Positions 27,101 to 38,608 of a DNA stretch of 64,000 bases are shown here, piece by piece. The position numbers were made by a program, and so were the translations under genes. How positions within the stretch are numbered: position 1 is the stretch's first letter; each line of letters starts with the position of its first letter. The notes under the pieces are model-generated. The model was not told the DNA's origin and made no database searches. It saw only the letters and a program-made list of their open reading frames with translations. Source of the DNA: Corylus avellana (lineage: Eukaryota; Streptophyta; Magnoliopsida; Fagales; Betulaceae); contig NC_081541.1 in assembly GCF_901000735.1 (NCBI RefSeq), positions 9,787,055 to 9,851,054 of the forward strand, in the 5' to 3' direction.

Positions 27101-27553
27101 ATGGCAACCTTTCACTTCACTCCATCTCCAACCCTCACTCTGCCTACGCAAAACCACCCCACCAAACTCTCTGCTGCATTCCAGCTCAACCCGCGGGCTC
27201 GGCGCGCCAGCTCAAGCCGGTTCTTCTCTGCCATTGTCAGGTCATACAAAGTAGTCATCGAGCACCAGGGTCAGACCACGGAGCTGGAGGTGGAACCCGA
27301 CGAGACCATTCTATCCAAGGCGCTCGACTCTGGCCTGTCTGTGCCGCACGACTGCAAGCTTGGAGTATGCATGACTTGCCCGGCTCGGCTTGTGAGCGGC
27401 TCGGTTGATCAGAGCGAAGGTATGCTCAGTGATGATGTGGTGGAGCGCGGGTATGCGCTCTTGTGTGCGGCGTACCCACGTTCGGATTGTCGGTTTAGGA
27501 CCATTCCTGAGGATGAGCTGCTGTCATTGCAATTAGCAACAGCTAATGATTAA
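27101..27553 (+). CDS. FDC1: Chloroplast ferredoxin-like protein FdC1
   Basis: 150-aa single-exon [2Fe-2S] ferredoxin with a C-terminal extension. Residues 1-45 are Ser/Thr/Pro-rich with basic residues and no acids, a chloroplast transit peptide. The ferredoxin core starts around YKVVIEHQGQ. The cluster cysteines are Cys85, Cys90, Cys93 (DCKLGVCMTC) and Cys122 (ALLCAAYP). The tail ...LLSLQLATAND matches my memory of Arabidopsis FdC1 (At4g14890), which accepts electrons at PSI but reduces partners different from those of leaf ferredoxins. An out-of-frame ATG at 27052 starts a shadow ORF, so 27101 is chosen. Confidence 0.93.
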   Translation: MATFHFTPSPTLTLPTQNHPTKLSAAFQLNPRARRASSSRFFSAIVRSYKVVIEHQGQTTELEVEPDETILSKALDSGLSVPHDCKLGVCMTCPARLVSGSVDQSEGMLSDDVVERGYALLCAAYPRSDCRFRTIPEDELLSLQLATAND

Positions 27554-28573
27554 ATCTCGGATTTGTTGATTAAGTATATCTTGAACATGTTGGTCTCAAA
27601 TTGTTGAATGGGTCAGTCTTTGCTTCTCACTATAAATCATTTTCTGTGCCGCTTTCCGTTAATGTTTGTGTCATCATCTTGGTTCAAGATTAATGGGATG
27701 AGCTCCAATGGAGAATTGGAATAGTTTGAAAAGGGTGGCCTCAAAAGAATATAAAATGTAGAAGTAATAATTTCATCGTAATGCTTATGCTTTGGATTAT
27801 TTGGGTTTGAGATTACTCCATTACTTATTATTGCTGAAAAAATGATAGATATGTTTTGAGTTATAATGCAAGTACTAGATAGTACTAAATACTGTGGTTT
27901 AAAACTAAGTGGTACTAAGTTATGGGATTTACATACTGTGGCAGAAATGTGGATAATGGTTATTGCTGAAACAACAATTATATTGTACAATTGCAAAATC
28001 AAACTAATTTATTGACATAGGGACAGGAAATGGAAGAAAAATATCTGATTTTTATTCATACATTACAAAGAACTAATCAAACAACAGCAACTAATTGTAC
28101 AAAGAGATGATGCAGGACAATCCTGATCATAAAAACTGCTCATGCTATTGAAATATGTGACAACCATCTGATAAATAATACCTCTCAATAGGCGTTTAAT
28201 TGCATAGCAGAGAGAGGTGAACTGAAGTAGTATTGTCATGAGCTCATTGTCTTCTCAGCAAAGGGAAGAAGTAGGTTTTCTTTGTAAAATATGCATTCAT
28301 TTCCCGGCACAATATTTATGTTTTTTAGCTGCCTAAATTGTGTGGAATTTGTTTCCATTGCTCTGCACTGGCATGAAGTGAACCCCATCAATTTCTAATA
28401 GCTCCTGCCGGTGAACATTCTCACACTGATCAGACTTTACTATAAAGTGTACAGTGAAAAGCAATCAAATCAGAGCCATAGTTTCAAATGAGAATGTAAA
28501 ATCAAGCTCGGTATCGGCTGACTGAACTAGCTTTAAATAACAACCGGAACAACCGCACAAAGATATTTTCAAT
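27554..28573. other. Intergenic stretch between FdC1 and the L18p gene
   Basis: Converging 3' flanks of FdC1 (+) and L18p (-). No additional exon is recognised. The 121-aa minus-strand ORF at 27637-28002 has no family resemblance and is probably chance. Confidence 0.45.
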
Positions 28574-28756
28574 TTCATTTGAAATTAATGTATCAATTTA
28601 CTGACTAGAATTTAAAGTCAGTGTATCTAACGGTGAACATGACGTTATTTTATATAAATTTATTAAAATATGTGTCAACATTAACATTATGTACACCATT
28701 AGATATACTAATTTTAAATTCTAACAATCAAATTGACACTGTCTATTTCAAATGAA
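28574..28756. mobile_element. MITE with long terminal inverted repeats
   Basis: The ends are TTCATTTGAAAT at 28574-28585 and ATTTCAAATGAA at 28745-28756. Similarity between the arms extends inward over about 80 bp (AGAATTTAAA, TATATCTAA, GGTG.ACAT blocks). The right end stops 27 bp short of the L18p stop codon, so the element forms most of that gene's 3'UTR region. Confidence 0.75.
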
Positions 28757-28783
28757 TGGAGAGGATCATATACTATCTATCTT

Positions 28784-29815
28784 TTAGGAGGTGTATATCG
28801 GACCCCTTTTTTGGGGTCTTCTTTGCTTAAGCTTCACCTTCACATTAACGCCATTATCAATGATAGACTGAAGCACAATCTGAAGCTTCCCCTCCAACCT
28901 CTCACCCTTCCTTGGCGTGTAAACCACATCGTGAATATCATCAGCCAATGTTCTCTGAGCCAGAACTGCCCCCACAGCAGCACAAGCAGTGGCATTCCTT
29001 GTCGAAGCCAGGTCAAACTTCATATCCTTAGAAATGGAATGCGCCACAGCAACAACCTTACTCGTCAGGCGGTGAACAACACAGGCACGAACAGAAGCCT
29101 TGGATATGTAAATGTCCAGGCAAAAGGGCTCATGGTAAGGACCCGTAAGCTGATTAAAAGTAGGAGTTCTCAGCTTCTTCTTCCCAACACAAAGACTGTC
29201 CGTATCAGCAACATGAGACATAGAAAATTTGTTATTCAAAACCTTTGGAAGGTTTTCAAATCTAGAGGCCGAACTACGAGCTGGGTTGTTGTCCGTCTTG
29301 TCCAACTTTTTGCTTTCTTTTTTATCATCCTTTTTCTTTGAAGATTTCCTCCGATGAAAATCAAAACTGTACTCTTCAAATTCCTTGGAGTCCCGGTCAA
29401 GTTTGAAGAATAGATTGCCGCGAATTCTCATATTATCTATGTCATCAAAATCCGGATCACTCTCAACTTGTGAGGAACTATAATCAACCGTCTCATCAAC
29501 AACTTCCTCCGCATGAGAAATTGTTCCCAACGAGGCCCCCTCCGTTCCTCGCCATGCTTGTGCCAAACTCGACGAGACTTGCCAAGTATCATGGTCCACA
29601 AGCTCGATATCGTAACCACCCGAATCGGGTTTGATGTCGGAGAGTAATGGAGAGAGATGAAGTCTATTGGAATGGTTGGTAGCTGGTACCGAATGTCTGG
29701 GCGCTTCGTTCTCCTTATCAAGGATAGTTGTGCAAAATCTATACGGCCCTGAAAGGAAACGAGAATTCACCGTGGATGCAAAGGCGGTGCTTCTCCTCAA
29801 GAAAAACAATGCCAT
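28784..29815 (-). CDS. Organellar ribosomal protein L18/L5e family protein (uL18-like)
   Basis: 343-aa single-exon protein. The N-terminus MALFFLRRSTAFASTVNSRF is a typical mitochondrial presequence. The middle (about 35-215) is acidic and Lys-rich low-complexity sequence with KKKDDKKESKK. The C-terminal ~125 residues match the L18p/L5e fold: Y..PF.LDIYISKASVRACVVH, ...MKFDL.STRNATACAAVGAVLAQR and a final basic KLKQRRPQKRGPIYTS. It would bind 5S rRNA if it is a true uL18; plant mitochondria retain 5S rRNA. It is much longer than bacterial L18 (about 117 aa). From memory the best Arabidopsis counterpart is At3g22450, next to FRL4a as here. Single exon; start at the first Met of the targeting peptide. 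Confidence 0.82.
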   Translation of the reverse strand: MALFFLRRSTAFASTVNSRFLSGPYRFCTTILDKENEAPRHSVPATNHSNRLHLSPLLSDIKPDSGGYDIELVDHDTWQVSSSLAQAWRGTEGASLGTISHAEEVVDETVDYSSSQVESDPDFDDIDNMRIRGNLFFKLDRDSKEFEEYSFDFHRRKSSKKKDDKKESKKLDKTDNNPARSSASRFENLPKVLNNKFSMSHVADTDSLCVGKKKLRTPTFNQLTGPYHEPFCLDIYISKASVRACVVHRLTSKVVAVAHSISKDMKFDLASTRNATACAAVGAVLAQRTLADDIHDVVYTPRKGERLEGKLQIVLQSIIDNGVNVKVKLKQRRPQKRGPIYTS

Positions 29816-30611
29816 GATTAGAGCTAAATAGAGAAGAGTGGGAGTTCACAGGAACAAAGCATCGAGCAGGTGGTGGGCGATATCTGATTTTACCACACGC
29901 TAACCCCAGCCATTTCTCTTTCGTGAAACCGACAGCTTGGAGTGGAGAGTTTGGCAAATCTTACTACGGTGTTCTCTGTGCACTTGTCAAATCTTATTGC
30001 CACTGATTTGCATCCCATACGCATCCCTTGTACTGTTGCATGCCGTGAGCCGTGTCCCCCTCTTCCCCCTCGAGGTCAGCCACAAGGCCCAGAACGTTGG
30101 ACTTGGTCATATAATATTGGCGTAATCTATAAGGAGATTATTCAAACCAGGCCATATGTGTCTTGTTTATAAAGACGGGATTGTGACATTCGTTTATATC
30201 CATTATCTTCTAGTTTAGGCATTGGGGGTCAATAAAAATAATACAAGCTGTCATTGGCAGTATGTTCCAACTAAAAGCGACACAAACAGGCAACGAAGGA
30301 CGGGGCAGTTAAATTATGACTCATGAATTTTTATTTTTTATTTTTGCGAGTATGACTCATGGAAATTGATATGCCTTTTGGGTGTTTTTCTTTTTAGTTT
30401 TTGTTTTAAAAATTTAAAAAGGGAAAATAAAATGCAATCACAACCTCACTATCCTCATGGATAGTGTTAGATCCAAAATTCGTCACATACCGAATGGGCT
30501 GGTGCTCCCTTGCAAAACAAAGAAAAGGGTTATTAGTAGGCTTTCGGTCATGAGATCAAATACACTTTAATGTCTAAGTAGTGTGCCTTAACTTGAGGAA
30601 AGAGATAATGG

Positions 30612-30653
<42 letters not shown>

Positions 30654-32230
30654 GAGCTCCCGTAGAGTGAGAATGGGTGTGTTAAAAATGTTCGGGAATT
30701 TGTTTGGTGAATGGAAGAATCTCATTTTGTAGCTAAACTTTCTTGTCTTTTTGGGCCTCCTTAGGCTCTCATGGTAAATGGCTTGTTATGAAGCTCTCTT
30801 GGACCTAGCATCAATGGCCTTTTAATCAGCTTGAGTCTCCGGTCTCAAGTGCGTTTTTTGTATCTATCGTATATGCATATCCTTAGAATCTTTTGCCAAA
30901 CAAGTACTTAGTATACGATCATTTGGAATGAAATTAATTTTTGTATTGTCTAATTTCTTAATGAACCATCTACAACATTTTGTCCCTAAAGAATGTTACC
31001 TCGATATCTAGAATATCAAAGTCATTGTGCTTCATACCAAAAACAAAAAACCAAGAAAACAAAAACGATTTTGTGTTCATCTAGTTGGATGATTGACAAA
31101 CAAAATATCTAAGTCACTAGAACCTTTTAAATCTTAATAATTTTTTTGATAAGTAAATTGATTTTTAAATCTTAATAATTGATTTTTATTTTATTTTTTA
31201 TTTATTTTTAATTGCAAACTAGCGTTTGCTCAACTCAAAAATAAGATTACAATCTGTTAAACAAGAAAAATTAATTAAATCACAATCAAACAAGGCATCA
31301 GGCAAATATAGACCCCAAGTTTCATGCACCCATTACTCTACAAACAAGGCAGAAAAGAGTTTCATATAGAATAAAAGGCAAGCAACATTTATTCCCTCTA
31401 ACCATCACCATTTTTTCAATGTCTCCTAATGTTTTAATTTTATTTTTACAAAATCTTCCAATTTACCATCAAAATTACGGTGTCCCGACAAAAATACCCT
31501 CGTTTTTATATTATAAAGAGTACAAAAAAATTACAACCCCAATAGTAAATTAAAATGACATTACAAAAATTAAAACATTGAGAGAACAATGCACAATTAT
31601 GATGATATACAAATGGAATAGATGAAATAATTATAAAAGTCATCTTGCATCCTTGTGTCACTCTAATGGAGTGACTTTTAAAATTACCATTTGATCAAAA
31701 TTCAATAATGATCAATCACAAGCACGATAGTAATTTTAGAAGCCACATCAATTTTTAGAATACACAATTAAAACTTCTAACATTACTCGAAATAGATAGA
31801 TGGGATAAATGTAGATAACCCTAAATCAAATACCATCTATTTCAGGGAAGAAAAAAGATAAAACTTCAGAAATTAAACGCATGGCATTTGTTTCAATTTG
31901 AACCCGCATTCTAAGAGAAGGCAGTAGATTAGAACAAAACGGTAAACAGTTTCCACAACTATATAAACGGCACTGGTGGTTCCTCAAAAGTCCTTGATGC
32001 TGTTTTCAGGCCATCCTAATTAATTTCCACAGTCACCTAGAACTAAAGTTTGATCAACATTAGAAATACAACTTCTCACCACGACACAGCAAGAAGCATG
32101 ACAAATGTTAAAGATTAACACACATACATCGCTACCATTAAACGGTTAGTGATTACAGACAAACCATTGAGAGGAAAGCAAATGAGATTGGGGTCATCAT
32201 ATCAGTGGTTACCATCTTCAAAGGGTAGTC
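29816..32230. other. Intergenic stretch between L18p and FRL4
   Basis: Upstream of L18p and downstream of FRL4. It holds a (GA)n microsatellite at about 30618-30650 and one MITE copy near 31.65-31.79 kb, and is otherwise AT-rich with no recognised gene. Confidence 0.45.
31645..31792. mobile_element. MITE copy (family shared with 59.8 and 60.2 kb)
   Basis: Contains ACCATTTGATCAAAATTCAA and AATGATCAATCACAA. The same core is found at about 59860-59900 and, reversed, at about 60230-60270. Edges are approximate. Confidence 0.55.
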
Positions 32231-32234
32231 ATGT

Positions 32235-35200
32235 CTATCGGTAGTAAGCCTGCTGATAAGCTGGTGCCATGCCATTCCCATACCCACCATATGCAGGATA
32301 GTTCATGGGAGCAACAGGGTATGATCCAGCAAGAGGGGGAGGGGCTGCTTCTGGCGAGTATGCATAGGGATTCGTTGGTGGGCTTCTGCTGCCATACATG
32401 GCCGGTGGGGAATGGTACGGGGAGATGCCAGCAGGGTACTGAGCATGAGAGGGAGACCTCATAATTGTAGGAGCAGCAGGGAAGGAAGATACATATGCAT
32501 TTGTCAAACGCCCAGCCTTGGCAGGAGGCATGGGGCCACCATTGTTGGCCCGTGTTCTTTTGTTGGCAGGTACAGCAGCAGGTTTTCTCTTCTCTGTCTT
32601 GGTCTTCTCTAGCTGTTCAAGCCGTTTCTTTAGGTTTTCTGGAGGAAACTCGGCCTCTAGTTTGTACTCTTCAATGCACTTTATGACAGCCCGGAGAGCC
32701 GACTGCTCTTTCCGTCCAGCTAATTGCTGCAAAATCAATAAATCAATACTGATTAGTTAAAATTTTGTTGCCCCCACATGTAAAGAAAACATAAAATTTG
32801 CTCATCCCCATTAAGTACAGCTCTAGAGCCATATAGGTAGTTGGCAACAATTGCAGTCAATCTCATAGGTAGTTGGCAACAATTGCAGTCAATCTCATCA
32901 TAACGTATTTGAATTATCATACAGCTAAGGATATTGTCAGAAGTCAGGCCTATATCATGTGACATTCGACACAAACGAGGGAAATCAGGCATTGGAAGAC
33001 TAAACAACAAAGAGATAATTTACAAGTACAGCCCATAAGAGTTATTAGGATAAAAAAGATTGAAGATGAAATTATGAAAGAAATACCGCAGCTCGGCCAG
33101 GACTATTGGGATCCTCCAAAATAGAAGCTGCAGCCTTCTTGGCATCCTTCAAAAAGGCTTTCAAAAGAGGAACAGGCGGAAACTTATCTACAAGGCCAAC
33201 TTCGTAAGTAAAATGCACTGCATCTAGCTGCTGTCCCCTGCTGATTAATTCTTTAATCATATCTGCACATATCAACACCCTAAAAGTATTAAACACTCTA
33301 CTAGTCCAGACATTCATGATTAGCAGTATTACAAGTGTCAGCATAAATCATATATATCATGATAGCAACGCATGAAGCAGACATCAAGTAGTTCTACCTG
33401 GAAACATAATATAATTTTCACACGTACAAAAAATGTTCTAGCTTTTACAAACAAGTAATTTACAACACACAGTTTACAGGCTATCTTTACTTATTTGAAT
33501 AGGTTTTTACTCCTCCCCACAAGTTATACTCATGACAATTAAGATATTCATCAATTCAACAGAATTAGCCAAAATATTAAACTCGAGCCAGAGCAAGACT
33601 GCAAAAGAGAGTTTTGAGATTTTTTTTTGGCACAAATACTTGTTACTTCTTGAACGTTCAAAGCTTATTAAAATATGAACAGATTAGGGTGATATTGTTG
33701 AACCAGACCTTAACTCCTTCGACTGTGTCTTTGAAATAATACAACATCAACATATAACTCATTCAATTTTAAAGCTTTTCCATCTCAAATGAAAGTGCAC
33801 CAAGGATTTTTTTTTTTCTGGAAAGTAATATTATATTCATGCGTTAACATATAAAACATGTACATGCCATATGCTTATGCACAAACCATATGCCGTGATA
33901 GAAAGGAAAACAACCAAAAGAGCATAGGCAAAAATTATAGGACGACCAGGAACCTGAATGTCCATAATATGATATACTTTGATGTAAGCATGCAAGAATG
34001 CCAAAAAACAATGATGGAGTTACTGAAAGATACTATTTGTCTCCTTCCACATCAACCATCAAAAAGCCAGGTACTCCATAATATAAGACCTTTGCATCAT
34101 ATGAAAAGACCTATCTAAACACTAGCTCCTGAATGAAAGGAGTAAGCAACGAAATTGACCAAAAAAAAGGGATTTCAAACTGCAAGAACACATTCATTGG
34201 AAGTGATCCACTCCAATTAATCATACTGCCTACAACAGATAGCTTTTCAAAATTATCAACCACATGAAAGCACCACTACAAGGAATCGCAGTTTCCAAAA
34301 ATCATAAGCAACACTAAGCAATGGCTCTTGAATTGCATCGAACCCCAGAGACTCAATAATGCTTGGCCTAAAGGCACATGCTCATGCTGCTTGTACAATA
34401 GCAAAAGACGCACACACTCACAGCGAGCCAGGTGTGGCAAAATTCAAATAGACCCAAAAAGCCCATGATTCTGCTGCTAACAGAATGCATTATTTACATA
34501 TCACCAGCCTACTACTCGCACTGACTAACCGATACACCATATTTACATCACTTTCAAGGCAAAATATTTCCATATCGCTACTTAATTCACAAGTAAAAGC
34601 TCAGTCGGAAAATATAAGCCCCCAACATCCCATGCTGCTACTTACTCACTGGACAGTCAACACCCAACCCAGCTCACTCGGTCACTCCCTACTCTCACAT
34701 GCTCTCGGACATGCAGCTATTGCACTTCAAAATGCAGCTAAATCATTTTCCTTCTTTTCTTTTCCAATTTAACTTGTGGGTACAATGAAGAAGTGTGGAA
34801 AGCTGAGAACTAACACTCTCGAAACCGCGATCATACCGTTCGCAGAGTAAATATTATCCAAACAAAAGCTGAGAATCTGACGACTAGAAAAGCTGGCTTA
34901 CGGTTTCCTAGTCCAGAGAAGAAAAAACTAAGCAATAAAACATACCAGGCATTTCATTGCCGAGTCCAAGCGACACCGCGAGCTTGGGCATCTGCTTCCG
35001 CCAGGCCGACCCAACCACAAGCTTCCTGTACAAATCCACATCCCCCTTCTTCACAATCCCAAACGTCACCAAATGCTGCAGGAATGTGTGCACGTCCGGG
35101 GTCTTCACGTTCTCGATCCCACCGCGCTCCTCCAGGCTCGCCTTCCACGTCTCGGCGATCTCCTTGGCGCGCTCCTTCACGCTCGGCGTCACCAGCAGCC

Positions 35201-35846
35201 TCGACTTCCCGATCATCGGATCCACCACCACAGGTATCAGCGACTCCAGCACCAGAACGCAGGCCCAGCCCAAATCATTCCCTCTCTCGCTCTTGTCCAC
35301 CCTCTTGTCCACCGGAAACACCTCCGATATCGATTCCAGCACGAACCTCGACGGATCCACGCACTCGGCCAGAGCTAGAGGCATCTGAGCCCTCAACGCG
35401 TCCAGCTCCTTCTTCTTCCCAGTGATGAACCTCCAAAACCCTAGAGAGTCCATTTTGAAGCAAAAAGACTTCAGACTCAGCAGTAAGCCCTCGTCGTTGT
35501 CGACCTCTCCGTTCTCGTCCTCGTGGGAGGACTTCAGGAGAGCCGTGAGTGCAGCCTCCGTGTTCGCTTCCACTTTCTCCAGTGCGATCTCAACGCTGCC
35601 TTGGATGGTGACCTCGCGCTTCTCGAGATCGTTGAGGGAGGCCTTGGTCTCGTGGTCTAGAGTCTGGATTTTGTTCCTGAGGGCCTCGGACTTCTTCAGG
35701 ATGTTTTGCTCCAAGGACAAGAAGTGGTCCGAAAGCTCTCTCCAGAGGAGCGTGCAGCTCGTCATCAGCGAGGTCTGCCTCTGGAACTCGTCAAAGCTCG
35801 GCGGAGTCAACTCGGTCAACTCGCCAGGATCGGGGATCGACCCCAT
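32235..35846 (-). CDS. FRL4: FRIGIDA-like protein 4 (FRL4a/b type)
   Basis: Three exons, 34946-35846, 33087-33262 and 32235-32726, give 522 aa. The start MGSIPDPGELTELTPPSFDE matches my memory of FRL4 N-termini. An in-frame upstream ATG (35909) adds a hydrophobic leader that looks like translated 5'UTR, so 35846 is chosen. Order: coiled-coil-prone segment with Leu/Glu/Lys heptads (about 45-110), the FRIGIDA domain (about 125-395, with LGFWRFITGKKKELDALR, DPSRFVLESISEVFPVD and HTFLQHLVTFGIV), a basic linker (TKTEKRKPAAVPANKRTR) and a Pro/Tyr/Ala-rich disordered tail ending QQAYYR. The family includes flowering-time regulators, but the FRL4 branch has less defined roles. The a/b paralogue is not resolved. 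Confidence 0.93.
32828..32897. repeat. Two 32-bp tandem copies in FRL4 intron 2
   Basis: TAGTTGGCAACAATTGCAGT followed by CAATCTCATAGG occurs twice back to back. It is intronic with no sign of function. Confidence 0.85.
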
Positions 35847-38608
35847 GGTTGTTGCTTCGTACTCACTGCAACTCAGTAGCAGAATCAGAACCAGCACAAG
35901 AAAATCCAAACCCTAGAAATCAAACCGAAAACGAAAACGAAAAGAGACAGAGAAAGAGAGAGGAAGAGAGAGGGTACCAGATAAAGTTGAGTGTGCAGTG
36001 AACAAACGGTGACGTGACGTGGTACGGGTAAACGAGAGACACGTGTAATGGCGTCTGAAAAAGCTATGTCCAGGGTGGGTTCTAGAGTGCACCGGGGGTG
36101 CGTAGAGGTTGAGTTACGCACGTAGCACGAGAGTGGGCTAAAGTGGACGGGTGGCGTAAGGGGGTGCGCAGGATAAGAATGGTAAAGTGAGGCTGGTGAC
36201 GTAGGATAAGGGCATGTTTGGGTGGAGTGAAGGACAAGGGGAGAGTACTTTCGCGGAAACCGAAGTCAGATCAGAAATGCGAGAGGTAGAGAGAGAGAGA
36301 GAGAGAGAGAGGGGAAAAGCTGGAAAAGTTGGAGGGTGGGTGGTGAGGTGGGCCAGGCCCACTGGCACCACATGGGTGGAGTCAGATAAAGTAGAGGCAT
36401 TGCCGGGTTAAGATATGCACAGTAGGTGCAGTGAGAATGAGGCATGCGCATCACCCTGACACAATGCAAGGCTCTGTATATTAACTTTTTGATAGGATTT
36501 TGGGTAAAGAAAAGACAATTATCGGGAGTTTTTTTTTTTTTTAATAGTTTAGATTTGAATTCAAGTTTTTTATGAAAAAAAAAAGTAAAATTAAATATGG
36601 ACAATTAAAAAAATTATTGGAGATCTTCTATAATTTTTTTTTTTTAATTTATAGCACCTAAGGACAGTTGAAAAAATTATTGAAAATCTCCTATAATTTC
36701 TTTTTAGAACACCTAACCCAAATTAAGAGAAAATTGTCTCATTTATATTTAATGAGCTAATGTGATACTATTTATTAGTTTTTAATTTTTTAGAAAAAAG
36801 TATTCAAACCGCCCTTAAATGACCAGGCAATTTGCAATTATTCTTAGAAAATTGCAATGAACTTATTTTGTCTCGCAAAAAAAACAAAAAATGCATTAAA
36901 TCTTTTTCAAAAGACAAATTACCTATAAATTTGGGAAAAAACAAAAAAACAAAAAAGCAAAACCCACAGCCGCCGTGAGTCTTGTGTAAGACACCCAATT
37001 TTTTATTTTTTATTTTTTTTATATATAATTTTTTTTATCAAGGTTATTTATATTATTTTTAAATAGAAGGGGGTACATTACAATTTTTTTTTTTTTTTTT
37101 TTTGTGAACAGCATTGCAAATTATTTATAGTTTGAAAAGAGATACGTAAACCTTTTTTTTTTTTTTTCCAATGATAATTTTTATCGCCACATTAAAAATT
37201 ATGTGCTTAAAAGTGCAGAGTTGAGAGTTCAGAGTGCATCTAATATATTTCTTTTTTCTTAAACAAAGAATAAACTCGGCCACGTAGCCTCATAAAAAGA
37301 GAGCAAGATGAAGTGTGTACACAAAAGAACTGTACTGGACCAGTGATGACACGTAAAACTGGGCCAGCTATTTAAGGGGCCCATCTGTCTTGATTGGCGT
37401 ATTCCCAGCCCAGTTTAAGTGGGGTTCTGGGCACACAAGATATTTATCTTTTAGCTTAGGAGTTGTGTTGGATGTTTAATAATGGAAGGCGGCCCAACTT
37501 TTACTTACCCCCCACTTGAAATTTAAACTATCAGAACTCGGATGTAATTAGAAAGCCATAATTGAGAATGATTTCATGCACCTTGGACGTCTTCTTAAAA
37601 TACTCGATTAATATGAAGGAAAATCAGCAAAGTCCAACACTTGTTTATCATTAAATCTACCTAGTGATAATGACAGTTTTGTCCACGCTTGGCCATATTT
37701 AAACCAAAAGTGAATGTTGATGAAACCTGACAGACAAAATCATTATAATAAAAGAAAACTTTAGATAAACCAACGACGGATTTGACATTTTTACTGTTAT
37801 TGTCCAAAAAATTTTTGAATTCTTATTAGAAAGTCAAGACATCTCGAAATAAGCACCAAATTCTTTTGAAACTTGAATTAATTCAATCGATTCATTTGTA
37901 GCCCCACAAAGAAATCACTTGGAAATATCATCAGCAGGGTCTAGTTGTGTTGGTTACTTACAGCCCCCAACACAAAATATTTGGAATATTATTAGTAGCA
38001 AGTATTTGTGGCTTTGTTCATGTTTCATAATATTTCTGGGCGTGCATGGATTATAGTCCTCCCCAACAATAATTAGTTGTCTAAATTATTATTAGCAATT
38101 TCAACAATTATTAAAAAAGATCATATAGAACCGAATTGTACAAACATATTTTAAGTTGCTCGGCCACTTACCTGGTCAGCTGGGTTTTACACGGACTCCC
38201 TCACAATAGCTACCCGAATTACTAGAAATCTAAATAGCTAATTGTTGTACATACCTATGGGGGTTTGAAACCCTTTCTAAACAAATATTCCATACATCTT
38301 TCCTTTTCTTTTCAAGCAAAAACAAATCCGTGGATTCTAAACACTAAATTAGTCAGTGAGGAACATCTGCAGAGTTAACCAGTAGCTAGAAATAATACCA
38401 TCTAATACCAGAGAAATGCCATTGCATTACCAAGAAGAAGCACCATCATTCAAGGAGGCTGCACGACATATGGCATCAGAATTTGTTGGCATGTTACATT
38501 ACAGTTTTTCATCATAAAACAAATAGAAGGCCAAAGGATCAGATGTTCTCCAGACTTGGTGCCTATAAATTAGAAAAAACAACAATGCCTATCATTGTCA
38601 CCAAGAAT
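35847..38608. other. FRL4 promoter side and intergenic stretch to the XS gene 3' end
   Basis: A (GA)n tract lies at about 35945-35973 and another at about 36286-36313, with poly-T and poly-A runs at 36.5-37.2 kb. A telo-box-like AAACCCTAG lies next to the FRL4 start (about 35911-35919). No coding gene is recognised in 36-38.6 kb. Confidence 0.45.

Noticed and set aside
27637..28002. 121-aa minus-strand ORF downstream of FdC1
   Set aside because: Low-complexity AT-rich frame with no motif, located in a 3' flank.
28733..29341. 202-aa plus-strand ORF
   Set aside because: Antisense to the L18p coding sequence; no family features.
34957..35463. Several long plus- and minus-strand ORFs (up to 143 aa)
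   Set aside because: These are GC-rich shadows of FRL4 exon 1, which has clear homology in one frame.
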